Source: Flavobacterium microcysteis
GTDB taxonomy: Bacteria > Bacteroidota > Bacteroidia > Flavobacteriales > Flavobacteriaceae
Assembly: GCF_006385255.1 (NCBI RefSeq)
Contig: NZ_VFJE01000056.1
Span: 62,001 to 126,000, forward strand
Direction: 5' to 3'
DNA length: 64,000 nt
In this document: piece after piece, positions 25,150 through 32,994 of the stretch
How positions within the stretch are numbered: the first letter of the stretch is position 1
How the letters are laid out: the number at the start of each line of letters is the position of its first letter
Program-made: the position numbers and the translations under genes
The notes under the pieces: generated by a model
Seen by the model: only the letters and a program-made list of their open reading frames with translations
Databases searched by the model: none
What the model was told of the DNA's origin: nothing

Positions 25150-27155
25150 TAGAATTTCCAGATTGCATAAAATTGCCAATGGCTAAAATCATTTTCAAAA
25201 CTCCACATATAACGTACTCCAAGGCTTGGGCCTATACGAGAAAATCCAAAAGTGACATCTGCAAAAACATTGGCTTGCATTTTTTCAAATGCCTCTGTTT
25301 TTGTTTTCTTTGTGTTACTCTCCCGAACCACTTCCTCGCCCTGTCTTGGAGGATTTGGATCGTTGAATATGGGACGGAAGTATCGTGTTAGCCTATTATT
25401 TTCAGAAGTTTCGTCCAATGCGACAGAAAACTGAGGGCCAAATCCAAAACCGATATAATTATTAAAACTGTAGCGTAATGATATGGGCACGACTTCGGCT
25501 ATGTTTCGGACTATCTTCTGACTCCTTTCTTCTTGCACATAAGCAATATCTAAAACGGTTCCATTAGGCAAGACTATAGGTGGTGAAACTTGTTTCAAAA
25601 CAGGGTCAGTTCGGCTGGATGAATTGCTTTCCATATAATTGTAATACAATTCAGCCTGCCAATACCATCGATAGGATTTATAAGGCGAAATTGTAGCGCC
25701 CAGGAAATAGCTTTTTGGATTTTCCTGGTCGGGAAAATAATTATATCCTGTTCGCACACCAATAGAAATTCCAGGACTGAAGCGTGTAACGGCATAATTG
25801 GTAATGATAGGGTCGTTCTTGTCAAAAATAATGGCAGTACGGCTTTTGGTTTTTACCTTGTGGAAATCTTTGCCAAATTTCAGGCTGTATTTTACAAAGC
25901 CTTTAGTGCTGTCTTTTTCCATGACATTTTTTTGATTGCTTCCTGGCAGGTAAATGTTCTTGAATACAAAATGAATTTGATCTTTCAATACAATCGTGTC
26001 GAGGCAACTGTAATTGACTTCTTCGTTTTTTGGACAGATTTCGCACTTTGGATACATGTCGACAATCTTTAAAGTCGATTTGTCAAAAATATCAGGAATG
26101 TCTGTTTCGAGTTTTATCTTGCGGGCAGGGCCTTCGCCATCATTCTGAAAGCGTGTTTTGAAATTCAGGGTTTTAAAACGGACGAGCCTGTAGTTCATGA
26201 AAAAGCCATTAGAAGACATCTTGTTAGGATCATGAGAAGTTACGATTTCCATTTCAAGATTTTTGACCTTATGGTTTTTGTAATTCCGATCCGGAACAAA
26301 AATACCTCTGATGGTCAGTGTTGCGCTGGTATCTTTAATCATTTCAGGCGTAGTCTTGAATGTAAAAAACAGATTTCTGGTTTGTTTTGGAGCAAGGCTG
26401 TCAAATTCAAAAACCTTTGAATTCCGATAAAGCGCTTTGGATTGTTCCAAAGTCTGTTCCAGATTCTCCAGATCTTCATTCTTTTTTGAGTTTCTGAAAA
26501 AAGTATTTCCCGCACTTGCCAGATAGGTTTCATGATTGTCATAATCATCAACAAAGGCAAAATTTTCTTCGAGCTTTTCTTTCTCGTTTTCATAGGCTCG
26601 TGCTTCCGGTGTGCTAAAATTGTCGTCTTTGAATTGCCTGTCGTTATAAAAAAGATAGAGTTTTCCGTTAGTGGAATACTCTTTCAGGTTTTGGTAACTC
26701 ATAATCACAACAATTTCCTCATCGGGTATAGGTTCCCGGTTTTTCTGCAACAAAAAGCCATCCTGTAGTTCGATAGAGGCAATATCCTGATAGTCTGTTT
26801 CAGGAAGTTCCGTAATCGCTACTGTCTTTGGACGGGTAGCAGGCGGCTTACCATTATCGTAATTGTTGGTTACGGCAAGCCGAACGTTTTTATTTCCTTT
26901 CTTTTTGTAGGTATGTTTTGGTTCTTTTTCCCTGCTGTAATGTCCGTCACCAAATTCCCAAAAATAGGTGTAGTTTGCTGGCGGTGCTCCGGCAATTTGG
27001 ATTAATGGAGGAGTTTCAGGTTTGAAAGAAACCTTGTTCCCCTTTTGGTCAAAGCCAATTACAGCTTTACGGGTTATAGTGTCCTTTGGTTTGGTTTGCG
27101 AAAAGCAAAAAGAAATTCCCAAGAAGAAAGCGGCTATGAGGATTAATTTCTTCAT
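25149..27155 (-). CDS. PKD-domain protein with C-terminal beta-barrel-like region, outer membrane
   Basis: From ATG 27155 (a TTG two codons earlier is less likely) the protein has 668 aa. It has a signal peptide (to CFSQ), a PKD domain near 60-110 (YFWEFGDGHYS, then HTYKKKGNKNVRL), a middle region with paired Cys (CEIC, CLD), and a C-terminal stretch (about 465-668) of alternating aromatic strands (SIGVRTGYNYF, GFGFGPQFSVAL, ending WQFYAIWKF) that looks like an outer-membrane beta-barrel ending in Phe. It may be a surface adhesin or an anchor for the coupled CHAT protein. No named family is recognised. Confidence 0.78.
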   Translation of the reverse strand: MKKLILIAAFFLGISFCFSQTKPKDTITRKAVIGFDQKGNKVSFKPETPPLIQIAGAPPANYTYFWEFGDGHYSREKEPKHTYKKKGNKNVRLAVTNNYDNGKPPATRPKTVAITELPETDYQDIASIELQDGFLLQKNREPIPDEEIVVIMSYQNLKEYSTNGKLYLFYNDRQFKDDNFSTPEARAYENEKEKLEENFAFVDDYDNHETYLASAGNTFFRNSKKNEDLENLEQTLEQSKALYRNSKVFEFDSLAPKQTRNLFFTFKTTPEMIKDTSATLTIRGIFVPDRNYKNHKVKNLEMEIVTSHDPNKMSSNGFFMNYRLVRFKTLNFKTRFQNDGEGPARKIKLETDIPDIFDKSTLKIVDMYPKCEICPKNEEVNYSCLDTIVLKDQIHFVFKNIYLPGSNQKNVMEKDSTKGFVKYSLKFGKDFHKVKTKSRTAIIFDKNDPIITNYAVTRFSPGISIGVRTGYNYFPDQENPKSYFLGATISPYKSYRWYWQAELYYNYMESNSSSRTDPVLKQVSPPIVLPNGTVLDIAYVQEERSQKIVRNIAEVVPISLRYSFNNYIGFGFGPQFSVALDETSENNRLTRYFRPIFNDPNPPRQGEEVVRESNTKKTKTEAFEKMQANVFADVTFGFSRIGPSLGVRYMWSFENDFSHWQFYAIWKF

Positions 27156-27182
27156 AATCAAAGGTGTTTTGTTACTATAAAT

Positions 27183-27214
27183 GTAAAAAAAAGTGATGAG
27201 TTGACATCACTTTT
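27183..27214 (-). terminator. Terminator after the lipoprotein gene at 27237
   Basis: AAGTGATG (27191-27198) pairs with CATCACTT (27205-27212), and on the minus strand a T-run follows (complement of 27185-27192). It would partly separate the lipoprotein genes from the PKD-CHAT pair. Confidence 0.8.
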
Positions 27215-27236
27215 GTTAAAATTATATTAATTATGT

Positions 27237-28202
27237 TTAAGGCAACGCATTTATGGCTGCAATTAACTGCGCTTCTGTTGCCAGAGTTGTCTGCGCCAAT
27301 GTAAATACATGTACATCGTTAGCGGCAATTGTTACGGGTTTGATAGCATAACGCCACTGTCCATTATCTTCTGTGACAAAGATGATGTGGCATTGCAATC
27401 CGATTGGGATTTGCCCGTAATGTTCCGAAAACTGATTTGTAGTTGGATTGTAGGTGTCTAGTTTTGCCAAAGAACTTCCTTCACCATCATAGTGAAGATA
27501 AATAGCGCTGTTTTCAAAATCATATCCTTCAGGAGCTTCAGCTAGTATTGTTGTTTTTGGTCTTGGATCGCTATAAAAACGGTCTACGTTTGTCCAACCG
27601 AAGCTGCTAAAGTAGGCGTAGTAGTTTGGGCCTTCCACAAAAACACCATTTTGTCCGTTAGCACGTTCTTGTTCATCCCATTCAAGATTACCATCTTCGT
27701 CAAATGTACCATCCCATAAGGTCATTGCATTATCCGGACCGCCGGTCAGATTAGCAGGAATTATTAAAGGCATAGGACAGGTAAGTTGAAGCTGCTGTCC
27801 ATTTTTTGTGGCATTGATAAAGAACTCTCCTCCCGAAATAAGCAAAGCCATATTGCCGTTAGACATTCTTCCCATGGTTGTCTTGTCTGTGGTAAGCATT
27901 GTGCCAGGATCAAAGACTTCAGAATATTTAATTACCACTTCTCCGGTTATAGGATTTCCGTTTTGTGTCAGACAGTTTCCGTTTATTGTAAACTGTACAC
28001 CTTTTGCGCTAGTGAAAGTCGCTGCGCCATCTTCTGCATTAAAAGTAAATGTTTGTACGTTTAAGGCATCATCTCTTAAAGCTGCGAAAGCGGAAGCAGA
28101 TGGAACGTAATCTGGCGAATCACCATCATCATTTTTACTGCAACTGGCTACAAGAACTCCTAGTAGCAATAATTGTCCGATTTTTTTAAAAGTTGTTTTC
28201 AT
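27237..28202 (-). CDS. Surface-type lipoprotein, paralogue of 28945-29910
   Basis: The 321-aa protein has lipobox VASC followed by acidic SKNDDGD, a pattern linked with surface export of lipoproteins in Flavobacteriia. The body is beta-rich. It is alignable end to end with the protein at 28945-29910, which is also 321 aa; shared blocks include GGE(F/L)(F/Y)(I/V)NAT(K/Q)NGQQL, FGWTN(V/I)D(R/K)FYS and IKPVTI(A/Q)AND. The function is unknown. It has its own GGTAAC/GATATA promoter. Confidence 0.8.
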   Translation of the reverse strand: MKTTFKKIGQLLLLGVLVASCSKNDDGDSPDYVPSASAFAALRDDALNVQTFTFNAEDGAATFTSAKGVQFTINGNCLTQNGNPITGEVVIKYSEVFDPGTMLTTDKTTMGRMSNGNMALLISGGEFFINATKNGQQLQLTCPMPLIIPANLTGGPDNAMTLWDGTFDEDGNLEWDEQERANGQNGVFVEGPNYYAYFSSFGWTNVDRFYSDPRPKTTILAEAPEGYDFENSAIYLHYDGEGSSLAKLDTYNPTTNQFSEHYGQIPIGLQCHIIFVTEDNGQWRYAIKPVTIAANDVHVFTLAQTTLATEAQLIAAINALP

Positions 28203-28232
28203 GATTTCTGTTTTTTTATGATTAACTATATC

Positions 28233-28261
28233 TATATCAATTGTGATTGTGAAATGTTACC
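28233..28261 (-). promoter_or_regulatory. Candidate ECF promoter P1 (GGTAAC, 17 nt, GATATA)
   Basis: On the minus strand GGTAAC (28261-28256) and GATATA (28238-28233) are separated by 17 nt, about 31 bp before the start at 28202. Pattern, spacing and flanks recur at P2 and P3. There is no TAnnTTTG box here. Confidence 0.65.
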
Positions 28262-28266
28262 CCTGT

Positions 28267-28872
28267 TTATTGGAAAACAATATCGATGTAAGGAATTCCG
28301 AAATCCGGTACAGGTCCTCCTGTTCCATAAAAGTCGGAAGCGGTAATTGTCATTAGTGTGTTTGATACGGGATAAGGACTAGGTCCGTTAAATCTCAAAA
28401 GTCTTCCAACGGTATTTCCAATGTTTCCTAAATAATTGGTGACAGTTCTTCTCAACGTATACGAAGTTCCGGCTGTAAGATTTGTAGGTGTTATGGATTT
28501 ATAATCCATCACGGCAGAATCAAAAGTGTAACTTCCGCTGAATACAACCAAACTTGTGCTGTTGTCTACGATTTCAATCAGATAAGGAATACCGGCGCTA
28601 TAAAGATTCGCATTTCCTTGATAGCCTATGGAGCATACTGTTTTATTTGTGCTCAACTCAAAAGTGTATTCGTGCGTCTGCAAATCCATCGTCGTGACAT
28701 CGGTAAAAGAAGAATTGCTTGCCAGGGTTGCCGCATAAAGCTGGTTGAATTCAGAATTAGCCGTATTACAGCTGCTAGGTGCAGGCTGGTTTTGATTGTC
28801 GTCGTTGCTGCAGCTTATTGTTGCAAATAAGCCTAAAAATAATAATCCGATTTTTGTAATGCTTGTTTTCAT
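28267..28872 (-). CDS. Surface-type lipoprotein, 201 aa, unknown family
   Basis: The protein has lipobox TISC followed by SNDDNQ (acidic, surface-export type). The body is Ser/Thr-rich and beta-like, with two Cys near residues 34 and 82 that could form a disulfide. It differs in sequence from the two neighbouring paralogues, and it lies between them with the promoter pattern before it, so it belongs to the same regulon. I do not recognise a named family. Confidence 0.75.
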   Translation of the reverse strand: MKTSITKIGLLFLGLFATISCSNDDNQNQPAPSSCNTANSEFNQLYAATLASNSSFTDVTTMDLQTHEYTFELSTNKTVCSIGYQGNANLYSAGIPYLIEIVDNSTSLVVFSGSYTFDSAVMDYKSITPTNLTAGTSYTLRRTVTNYLGNIGNTVGRLLRFNGPSPYPVSNTLMTITASDFYGTGGPVPDFGIPYIDIVFQ

Positions 28873-28901
28873 GATTTCTAATTTTTTATGTTAACTATAG
28901 T

Positions 28902-28930
28902 TATATCAATCGTGTCTTGAAATTGTTACC
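28902..28930 (-). promoter_or_regulatory. Candidate ECF promoter P2 (GGTAAC, 17 nt, GATATA)
   Basis: GGTAAC (28930-28925) and GATATA (28907-28902) on the minus strand are 17 nt apart. Flanks match P1 (AACANTTTCA after the first box, CTATAG after the second). Confidence 0.65.
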
Positions 28931-28944
28931 CTACTTATGAATTT

Positions 28945-29910
28945 TTATGGAAGGTTATTGATAATCTGCACCAGATTTGCTTCTGTGGCCGTATTAAGTT
29001 CGCTGGCAGAAAAAGTGTAACTGTCGTTAGCTTGTATGGTAACCGGTTTTATTCCATATTTCCACATTCCGTTTTCTTCAGAAATAAATATGATATGGCA
29101 TTCAAGCCCAATTGGGAAAGCCGGATAGCTATTGAACGTGAACGTCTGTGTTGAAGGATCTCCAAATAGATTGACCAAAGAGTTCAAGTCGCCGTCAATT
29201 GAAAGGAAAGCTTTGCTGTTGGCATTTGTATATCCTGTTGGCGGGATGACATGGATGTTGGTTTTTGGATTGGGATTTGAGTAAAACTTATCTATGTTTG
29301 TCCATCCAAAATTGGATGAAAAAGTAGTGTAGGCGGGTGCGGCACCATTTCCAAAAGCTAAATCCCATTGGCTCATCGGTATCCAGACTAAATTACCATC
29401 AGGTAAAAAATCTCCTGTAAACACATCCATATCGGTATCAATTCCTCCAGTCAATGCTGCAGGGATTTGCAGCACATAACCGGATGTTGTCAATTGTTGG
29501 CCATTTTGTGTTGCATTGACATAAAGTTCTCCGCCCGAAGTCAAGATCTCGAAATTGTTGCCCGGAAGTTTGGCTACTGTTGGTTTGTTGGTTACCAACA
29601 TGTCGCCTCGGTTGTAAATTTCTATGACTTCTACAGTAACAGGTCCTGTGACGGGTGCTGAATTGAGTAGGAACGCACCGCTTGTAAAAGTGAGTTCAAT
29701 TCCTTGTGCCGTAGTAATATAATTGACGGTTGTTGGATCGACTGTAAAAACCTGCGTTCTGGAATCAATAGCATCTGAGAATAGAGCGTTGAGTTCACCA
29801 CTTGTTGGAAATGGATTTAAGTACTGGTCATTGTTATCATTCATATCGCAACTCAATAATGAAAAAGAAGCGAGAGATAAGAGGCCTATTTTTTTTAAAA
29901 ATGATTTCAT
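28945..29910 (-). CDS. Surface-type lipoprotein, paralogue of 27237-28202
   Basis: From ATG 29910 the protein has 321 aa, with lipobox LLSC followed by DMNDNND; a longer frame from 30003 overlaps the upstream gene and has no signal at its start. It aligns along its whole length with the protein at 27237-28202. It follows the periplasmic protein gene by 43 bp with no promoter pattern between, so those two are probably one transcript. The function is unknown. Confidence 0.8.
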   Translation of the reverse strand: MKSFLKKIGLLSLASFSLLSCDMNDNNDQYLNPFPTSGELNALFSDAIDSRTQVFTVDPTTVNYITTAQGIELTFTSGAFLLNSAPVTGPVTVEVIEIYNRGDMLVTNKPTVAKLPGNNFEILTSGGELYVNATQNGQQLTTSGYVLQIPAALTGGIDTDMDVFTGDFLPDGNLVWIPMSQWDLAFGNGAAPAYTTFSSNFGWTNIDKFYSNPNPKTNIHVIPPTGYTNANSKAFLSIDGDLNSLVNLFGDPSTQTFTFNSYPAFPIGLECHIIFISEENGMWKYGIKPVTIQANDSYTFSASELNTATEANLVQIINNLP

Positions 29911-29953
29911 AATTTCTACTGTTTTTAATTGGATTAATTGCGTTTTTGATAGG

Positions 29954-30394
29954 TTATCTATCAAACTCTGCACTTCGTATGATTTTGTAAGTAAGAATAT
30001 CATTTGTGCTGATTAACTGAATCATTCTCAAAGCATGGTTTTCAGAACTTGAAAATCCTTTAGCGGTTCCGTTTACGGTTTCTACTTCCCAGAAATATAA
30101 TCGTAATGTAGGATTGGAAACTTCTTCCGCTAATTGGTAAAAGCTTTCAATTTTTTTATCCAAGATGATTTCTCCAGCGGCTGCCATGATAATTCTGCTT
30201 TCTGCTTTTTCTAATGATTGGGCGGTGCCAGAATAGTTTCCCTGGTTTGTTTTTACACTCCAGTCATAAACCACTACGATTCTGTCTTTTGTGATTTCTG
30301 TTGCGTTTTCTTTACTTGCAGCAGTTTTTACTTCTGTAGCATTTGCGCTCATCGATAATGCTATCATTGCTAATGTTAAAATTGAATTTTTCAT
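29954..30394 (-). CDS. Exported hypothetical protein, 146 aa
   Basis: The protein has a signal peptide cut near ANATE and a small soluble alpha/beta body. No family is recognised. It is the first minus-strand gene opposite the sigma factor, behind two GGTAAC sites, which makes it a likely strong target of the regulon. Confidence 0.75.
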   Translation of the reverse strand: MKNSILTLAMIALSMSANATEVKTAASKENATEITKDRIVVVYDWSVKTNQGNYSGTAQSLEKAESRIIMAAAGEIILDKKIESFYQLAEEVSNPTLRLYFWEVETVNGTAKGFSSSENHALRMIQLISTNDILTYKIIRSAEFDR

Positions 30395-30434
30395 GATTTC
30401 TAAATTTTAGTGTTATTGTCTTTGTTTCTATTAT

Positions 30435-30527
30435 TACATCAATTTGCTTCCTGATTTGTTACCTAACTCGTAATAGCGTTTGATGCACTTTATATACCTA
30501 TATATCGGTTGTGCTAAATTTGTTACC
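30435..30527 (-). promoter_or_regulatory. Candidate ECF promoters P3 and P4 in the divergent spacer
   Basis: P3: GGTAAC (30463-30458) and GATGTA (30440-30435), 17 nt apart. P4: GGTAAC (30527-30522) and GATATA (30506-30501), 15 nt apart. Both are on the minus strand upstream of 30394. None is seen on the plus strand before the sigma gene. Confidence 0.6.
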
Positions 30528-30571
30528 CTTGTATTCCTATTTTTTCTACATTAGCAGTAAACAAGGCAGTT

Positions 30572-31153
30572 ATGACCGAAAACAATATTCATTCTGACCA
30601 ATTTTATATTGAAGGATTGCTGCAAAACGACTCGGCAGTTATCACATCCATTTATAAAAAGTTTGTGCCCAAAGTCAAAAACTATGTCCGCACCAATAGC
30701 GGTGATGATGATAATGCCGCAGATGTTGTTCAGGAAGTGCTGACAACCATTTATCATCAGGCAAAAACAAAAGGACTGAAACTCACATGTCCGTTTGAAG
30801 CCTATTTTTTTCTGCTTTGTAAAAGGAAGTGGCTCAATGAATTAAAAAAACCTTCCAATAAAAGGGTAACAATCAGTGACGATACAGTATCTATAGACGA
30901 ATCAGCACAAGAACTGGTCTTGCAAACCGAAAGTTTTGATGAAAAGCAATCGCTGTTTGATGAGATGTTCCAAAAGCTAGGTGAAAAATGCCAGGAAGTT
31001 CTCAAGCTCAGTTTTGTCTTGAAAACGATGGAAGAAGTCGCCCAGCAGCTTAATGTAACCTATGGTTATGTGAGAAAGAAAAAATCGCTATGCACAGGAC
31101 AGCTTACAGAAATGATTCAGCAATCGAATAGGTATAAATCGCTAAAAAAATAA
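30572..31153 (+). CDS. ECF-like sigma-70 factor
   Basis: The 193-aa protein has region 2 (about 10-95: DSAVITSIYKKFVPKVKNYV, DAADVVQEVL-like stretch, then FEAYFFLLCKRKWLNELKK) and region 4 (about 130-180: FDEMFQKLGEKCQEVLKLSFV, MEEVAQQLNVTYGYVRKKKS). No region 1.1 or 3 is present, which fits ECF sigma factors. It would direct RNA polymerase to the GGTAAC-type promoters nearby. It is followed 7 bp later by a membrane TPR protein, the likely regulator. Confidence 0.9.
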   Translation: MTENNIHSDQFYIEGLLQNDSAVITSIYKKFVPKVKNYVRTNSGDDDNAADVVQEVLTTIYHQAKTKGLKLTCPFEAYFFLLCKRKWLNELKKPSNKRVTISDDTVSIDESAQELVLQTESFDEKQSLFDEMFQKLGEKCQEVLKLSFVLKTMEEVAQQLNVTYGYVRKKKSLCTGQLTEMIQQSNRYKSLKK

Positions 31154-31160
31154 CGCTATT

Positions 31161-31883
31161 ATGAATGAAGAGGCATACATACGCTTTGAAAGCTACCTGA
31201 ATAATGAAATGTTGGAGCAAGAGCGCCTGGATTTTGAATTAGAGCTACGTGATAATTCTGAGCTTAAGGAAAGTTTTGAATTATATAAAGAAACGACGGC
31301 TTTTGTAAAACAGAAATTTTCCCCGGAAACTACAGAATTCAAGAAAAATTTAGAATCCATATCAGATGGCTATTTTGTGGAAGGAAAAAAGAAGACCAAG
31401 GTTTTCTCAATTAGGCCGTGGCATTATGCGGCAGCGGCATCTGTTCTGGTACTTCTCGGGACCTGGATTTTCAGTAACAATTCCATGCCGGAGTATAGTG
31501 ACTACAGCCAACATGAAAATGCTTCTTTTGTTGAAAGAGGTGCAAGTAATGAAGAGCTAAAAAACGCCCAAGATTTCTTCAATAAAAAAGAGTATGCAAA
31601 AGCTGTTACTGCTTTTGAAAAAATGGGAAATCTTGACAACCCGGAATACCAATATTTTTATGCGATTGCCCTGATAGAAACAAGCCAATATAAAAAGGCA
31701 GAAACACTTTTGAACGGTATCAGGCAAGGAACATCCGTTTATAAGGATAAAGCAACCTGGTATTTGGCGTTGTCTAAACTGAAACAGCATGATTTTGAGG
31801 GAAGTAAAATACTGCTGCGGCAAATTCCTCGGGATGCAGAAGATTACGATAAGGCACAAGAATTGATACAACATTTAAAATAA
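31161..31883 (+). CDS. Membrane TPR protein, probable anti-sigma factor
   Basis: The 240-aa protein has an N-terminal cytoplasmic region of about 85 residues (acidic, helical), one membrane segment (about 91-106, AAAASVLVLLGTWIF) and a C-terminal TPR domain in the periplasm (about 130-240, KNAQDFFNKKEYAKAVTAFEKM and following). This topology, and the position directly after the sigma gene, suit an anti-sigma factor that senses envelope state by protein-protein contacts. The N-terminus is not an obvious zinc-type anti-sigma domain, so this is inference. Confidence 0.75.
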   Translation: MNEEAYIRFESYLNNEMLEQERLDFELELRDNSELKESFELYKETTAFVKQKFSPETTEFKKNLESISDGYFVEGKKKTKVFSIRPWHYAAAASVLVLLGTWIFSNNSMPEYSDYSQHENASFVERGASNEELKNAQDFFNKKEYAKAVTAFEKMGNLDNPEYQYFYAIALIETSQYKKAETLLNGIRQGTSVYKDKATWYLALSKLKQHDFEGSKILLRQIPRDAEDYDKAQELIQHLK

Positions 31884-31884
31884 G

Positions 31885-31916
31885 AAAAACCCGACTGTAA
31901 TGGTCGGGTTTTTATT
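31885..31916 (+). terminator. Terminator after the sigma/TPR unit
   Basis: A perfect 11-bp stem (AAAAACCCGAC/GTCGGGTTTTT) with a 7-nt loop starts 2 bp after the stop at 31883. Confidence 0.92.
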
Positions 31917-32001
31917 TTCTCTCTTAGCTATTGAATTGTTTTTTGAGGTTATTTTTAAATATAATTTATGAAATCAATTAAAAGTATAAATATTTCATAC
32001 G

Positions 32002-32029
32002 TTGTTTTGATAAATAATTGATACATTTG
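32002..32029 (+). promoter_or_regulatory. Housekeeping promoter of the T9SS protein gene
   Basis: TTG (32002-32004) and TACATTTG (32022-32029) are 17 bp apart, matching the TTTG/TAnnTTTG pattern, 30 bp upstream of the start. Confidence 0.6.
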
Positions 32030-32059
32030 AAATGTTGTTAATAATCAAACTTAAACATT

Positions 32060-32902
32060 ATGAGACAAAATTACCATCAAAATTTGTTTTTTGCCCCACA
32101 CAAGAGACAGTTCTTTTTGACTGTGGTATTGTTAACTTTGGCTTTAGGAGCCAATGCTCAGATTTCAACGTTTCCTTGGATGGAAACTTTTGAGGACAGC
32201 TCGCCCACGCGAAGCAGTTGGACTCAAATTTATGAAGTAAACAATATGTCATGGACATTTGCGACTTCGCCATCTACCGGAGGAGGAGGAATAACCGCTT
32301 ATGAAGGCGTTAAATTTGCCAATTATCCGGGAACTTCTCACAATTTTGACAAAACGAAACTGGTAAGCCCGGTATTTGATTTTTCGGGTGTAACTAATCC
32401 TACGGTTAGTTTTTATTACAGAAACCCGTTTTGGGATCCTGATCAGAACTGGTTAAGGATTTTCTATCGTACTTCCCCGTCTTCGGCATGGGTACAAATC
32501 GCAGAGTTTCATTCCGATGTTAGAGCCTGGGCTTTTTCTGAGGAGATTGCGCTTCCATCACCTTCTGCAACCTACCAGATCGCAGTGGAAGTTGAAACTG
32601 ATTATGGATATGCTACAACGGTAGATGCATTGGAAGTAAAGGCTACTGCTCTTGGAAATCGTGAATTCTCGAAATCACTAGTAAAATACTATCCAAACCC
32701 AACAGAGAAATTGTTGAACTTGTCAAGCACAGAAGCCATTTCTGATGTGACAGTATTCAATTTGCTGGGACAAAAAGTATTAGAGTCAACAATTAACTCG
32801 AATGAAGGACAGCTAGATATTTCTAGTCTGACTAGCGGCAATTATGTGATTCATGCCAATACCGAAAAAGGCAAAGAAATCTTCAAGATTGTCAAGAAGT
32901 AA
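32060..32902 (+). CDS. Secreted protein with T9SS type A sorting domain
   Basis: The 280-aa protein has a signal peptide after a 17-residue lead (cut near GANAQ). The middle domain (about 45-195) looks like a choice-of-anchor J / MAM-like beta-sandwich. The C-terminal 80 residues are a type A sorting domain (VKYYPNPTEKLLNLSS, VFNLLGQKVLES, SGNYVIHANTEKG, KIVKK). It should cross the outer membrane through T9SS and be attached or released. The binding target is unknown. Confidence 0.88.
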   Translation: MRQNYHQNLFFAPHKRQFFLTVVLLTLALGANAQISTFPWMETFEDSSPTRSSWTQIYEVNNMSWTFATSPSTGGGGITAYEGVKFANYPGTSHNFDKTKLVSPVFDFSGVTNPTVSFYYRNPFWDPDQNWLRIFYRTSPSSAWVQIAEFHSDVRAWAFSEEIALPSPSATYQIAVEVETDYGYATTVDALEVKATALGNREFSKSLVKYYPNPTEKLLNLSSTEAISDVTVFNLLGQKVLESTINSNEGQLDISSLTSGNYVIHANTEKGKEIFKIVKK

Positions 32903-32920
32903 AAGTGTATGTATAACGCA

Positions 32921-32958
32921 AAAAAAATCCCCTGAGAATTTTTCTTAGGGGATTTTTC
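32921..32958. terminator. Bidirectional terminator between the T9SS protein and the DoxX-like gene
   Basis: AAAAATCCCCTGAGAA (32923-32938 region) pairs with TTCTTAGGGGATTTTT (up to about 32956) with one G-U pair, between convergent genes. Confidence 0.88.
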
Positions 32959-32994
32959 TGTTTAATAAAGTAGAAATCTTTTTACATATGATTT

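Noticed and set aside
29911..30003. 31-codon N-terminal extension of the lipoprotein at 28945
   Set aside because: It overlaps the upstream gene and would bury the lipobox far from the N-terminus.
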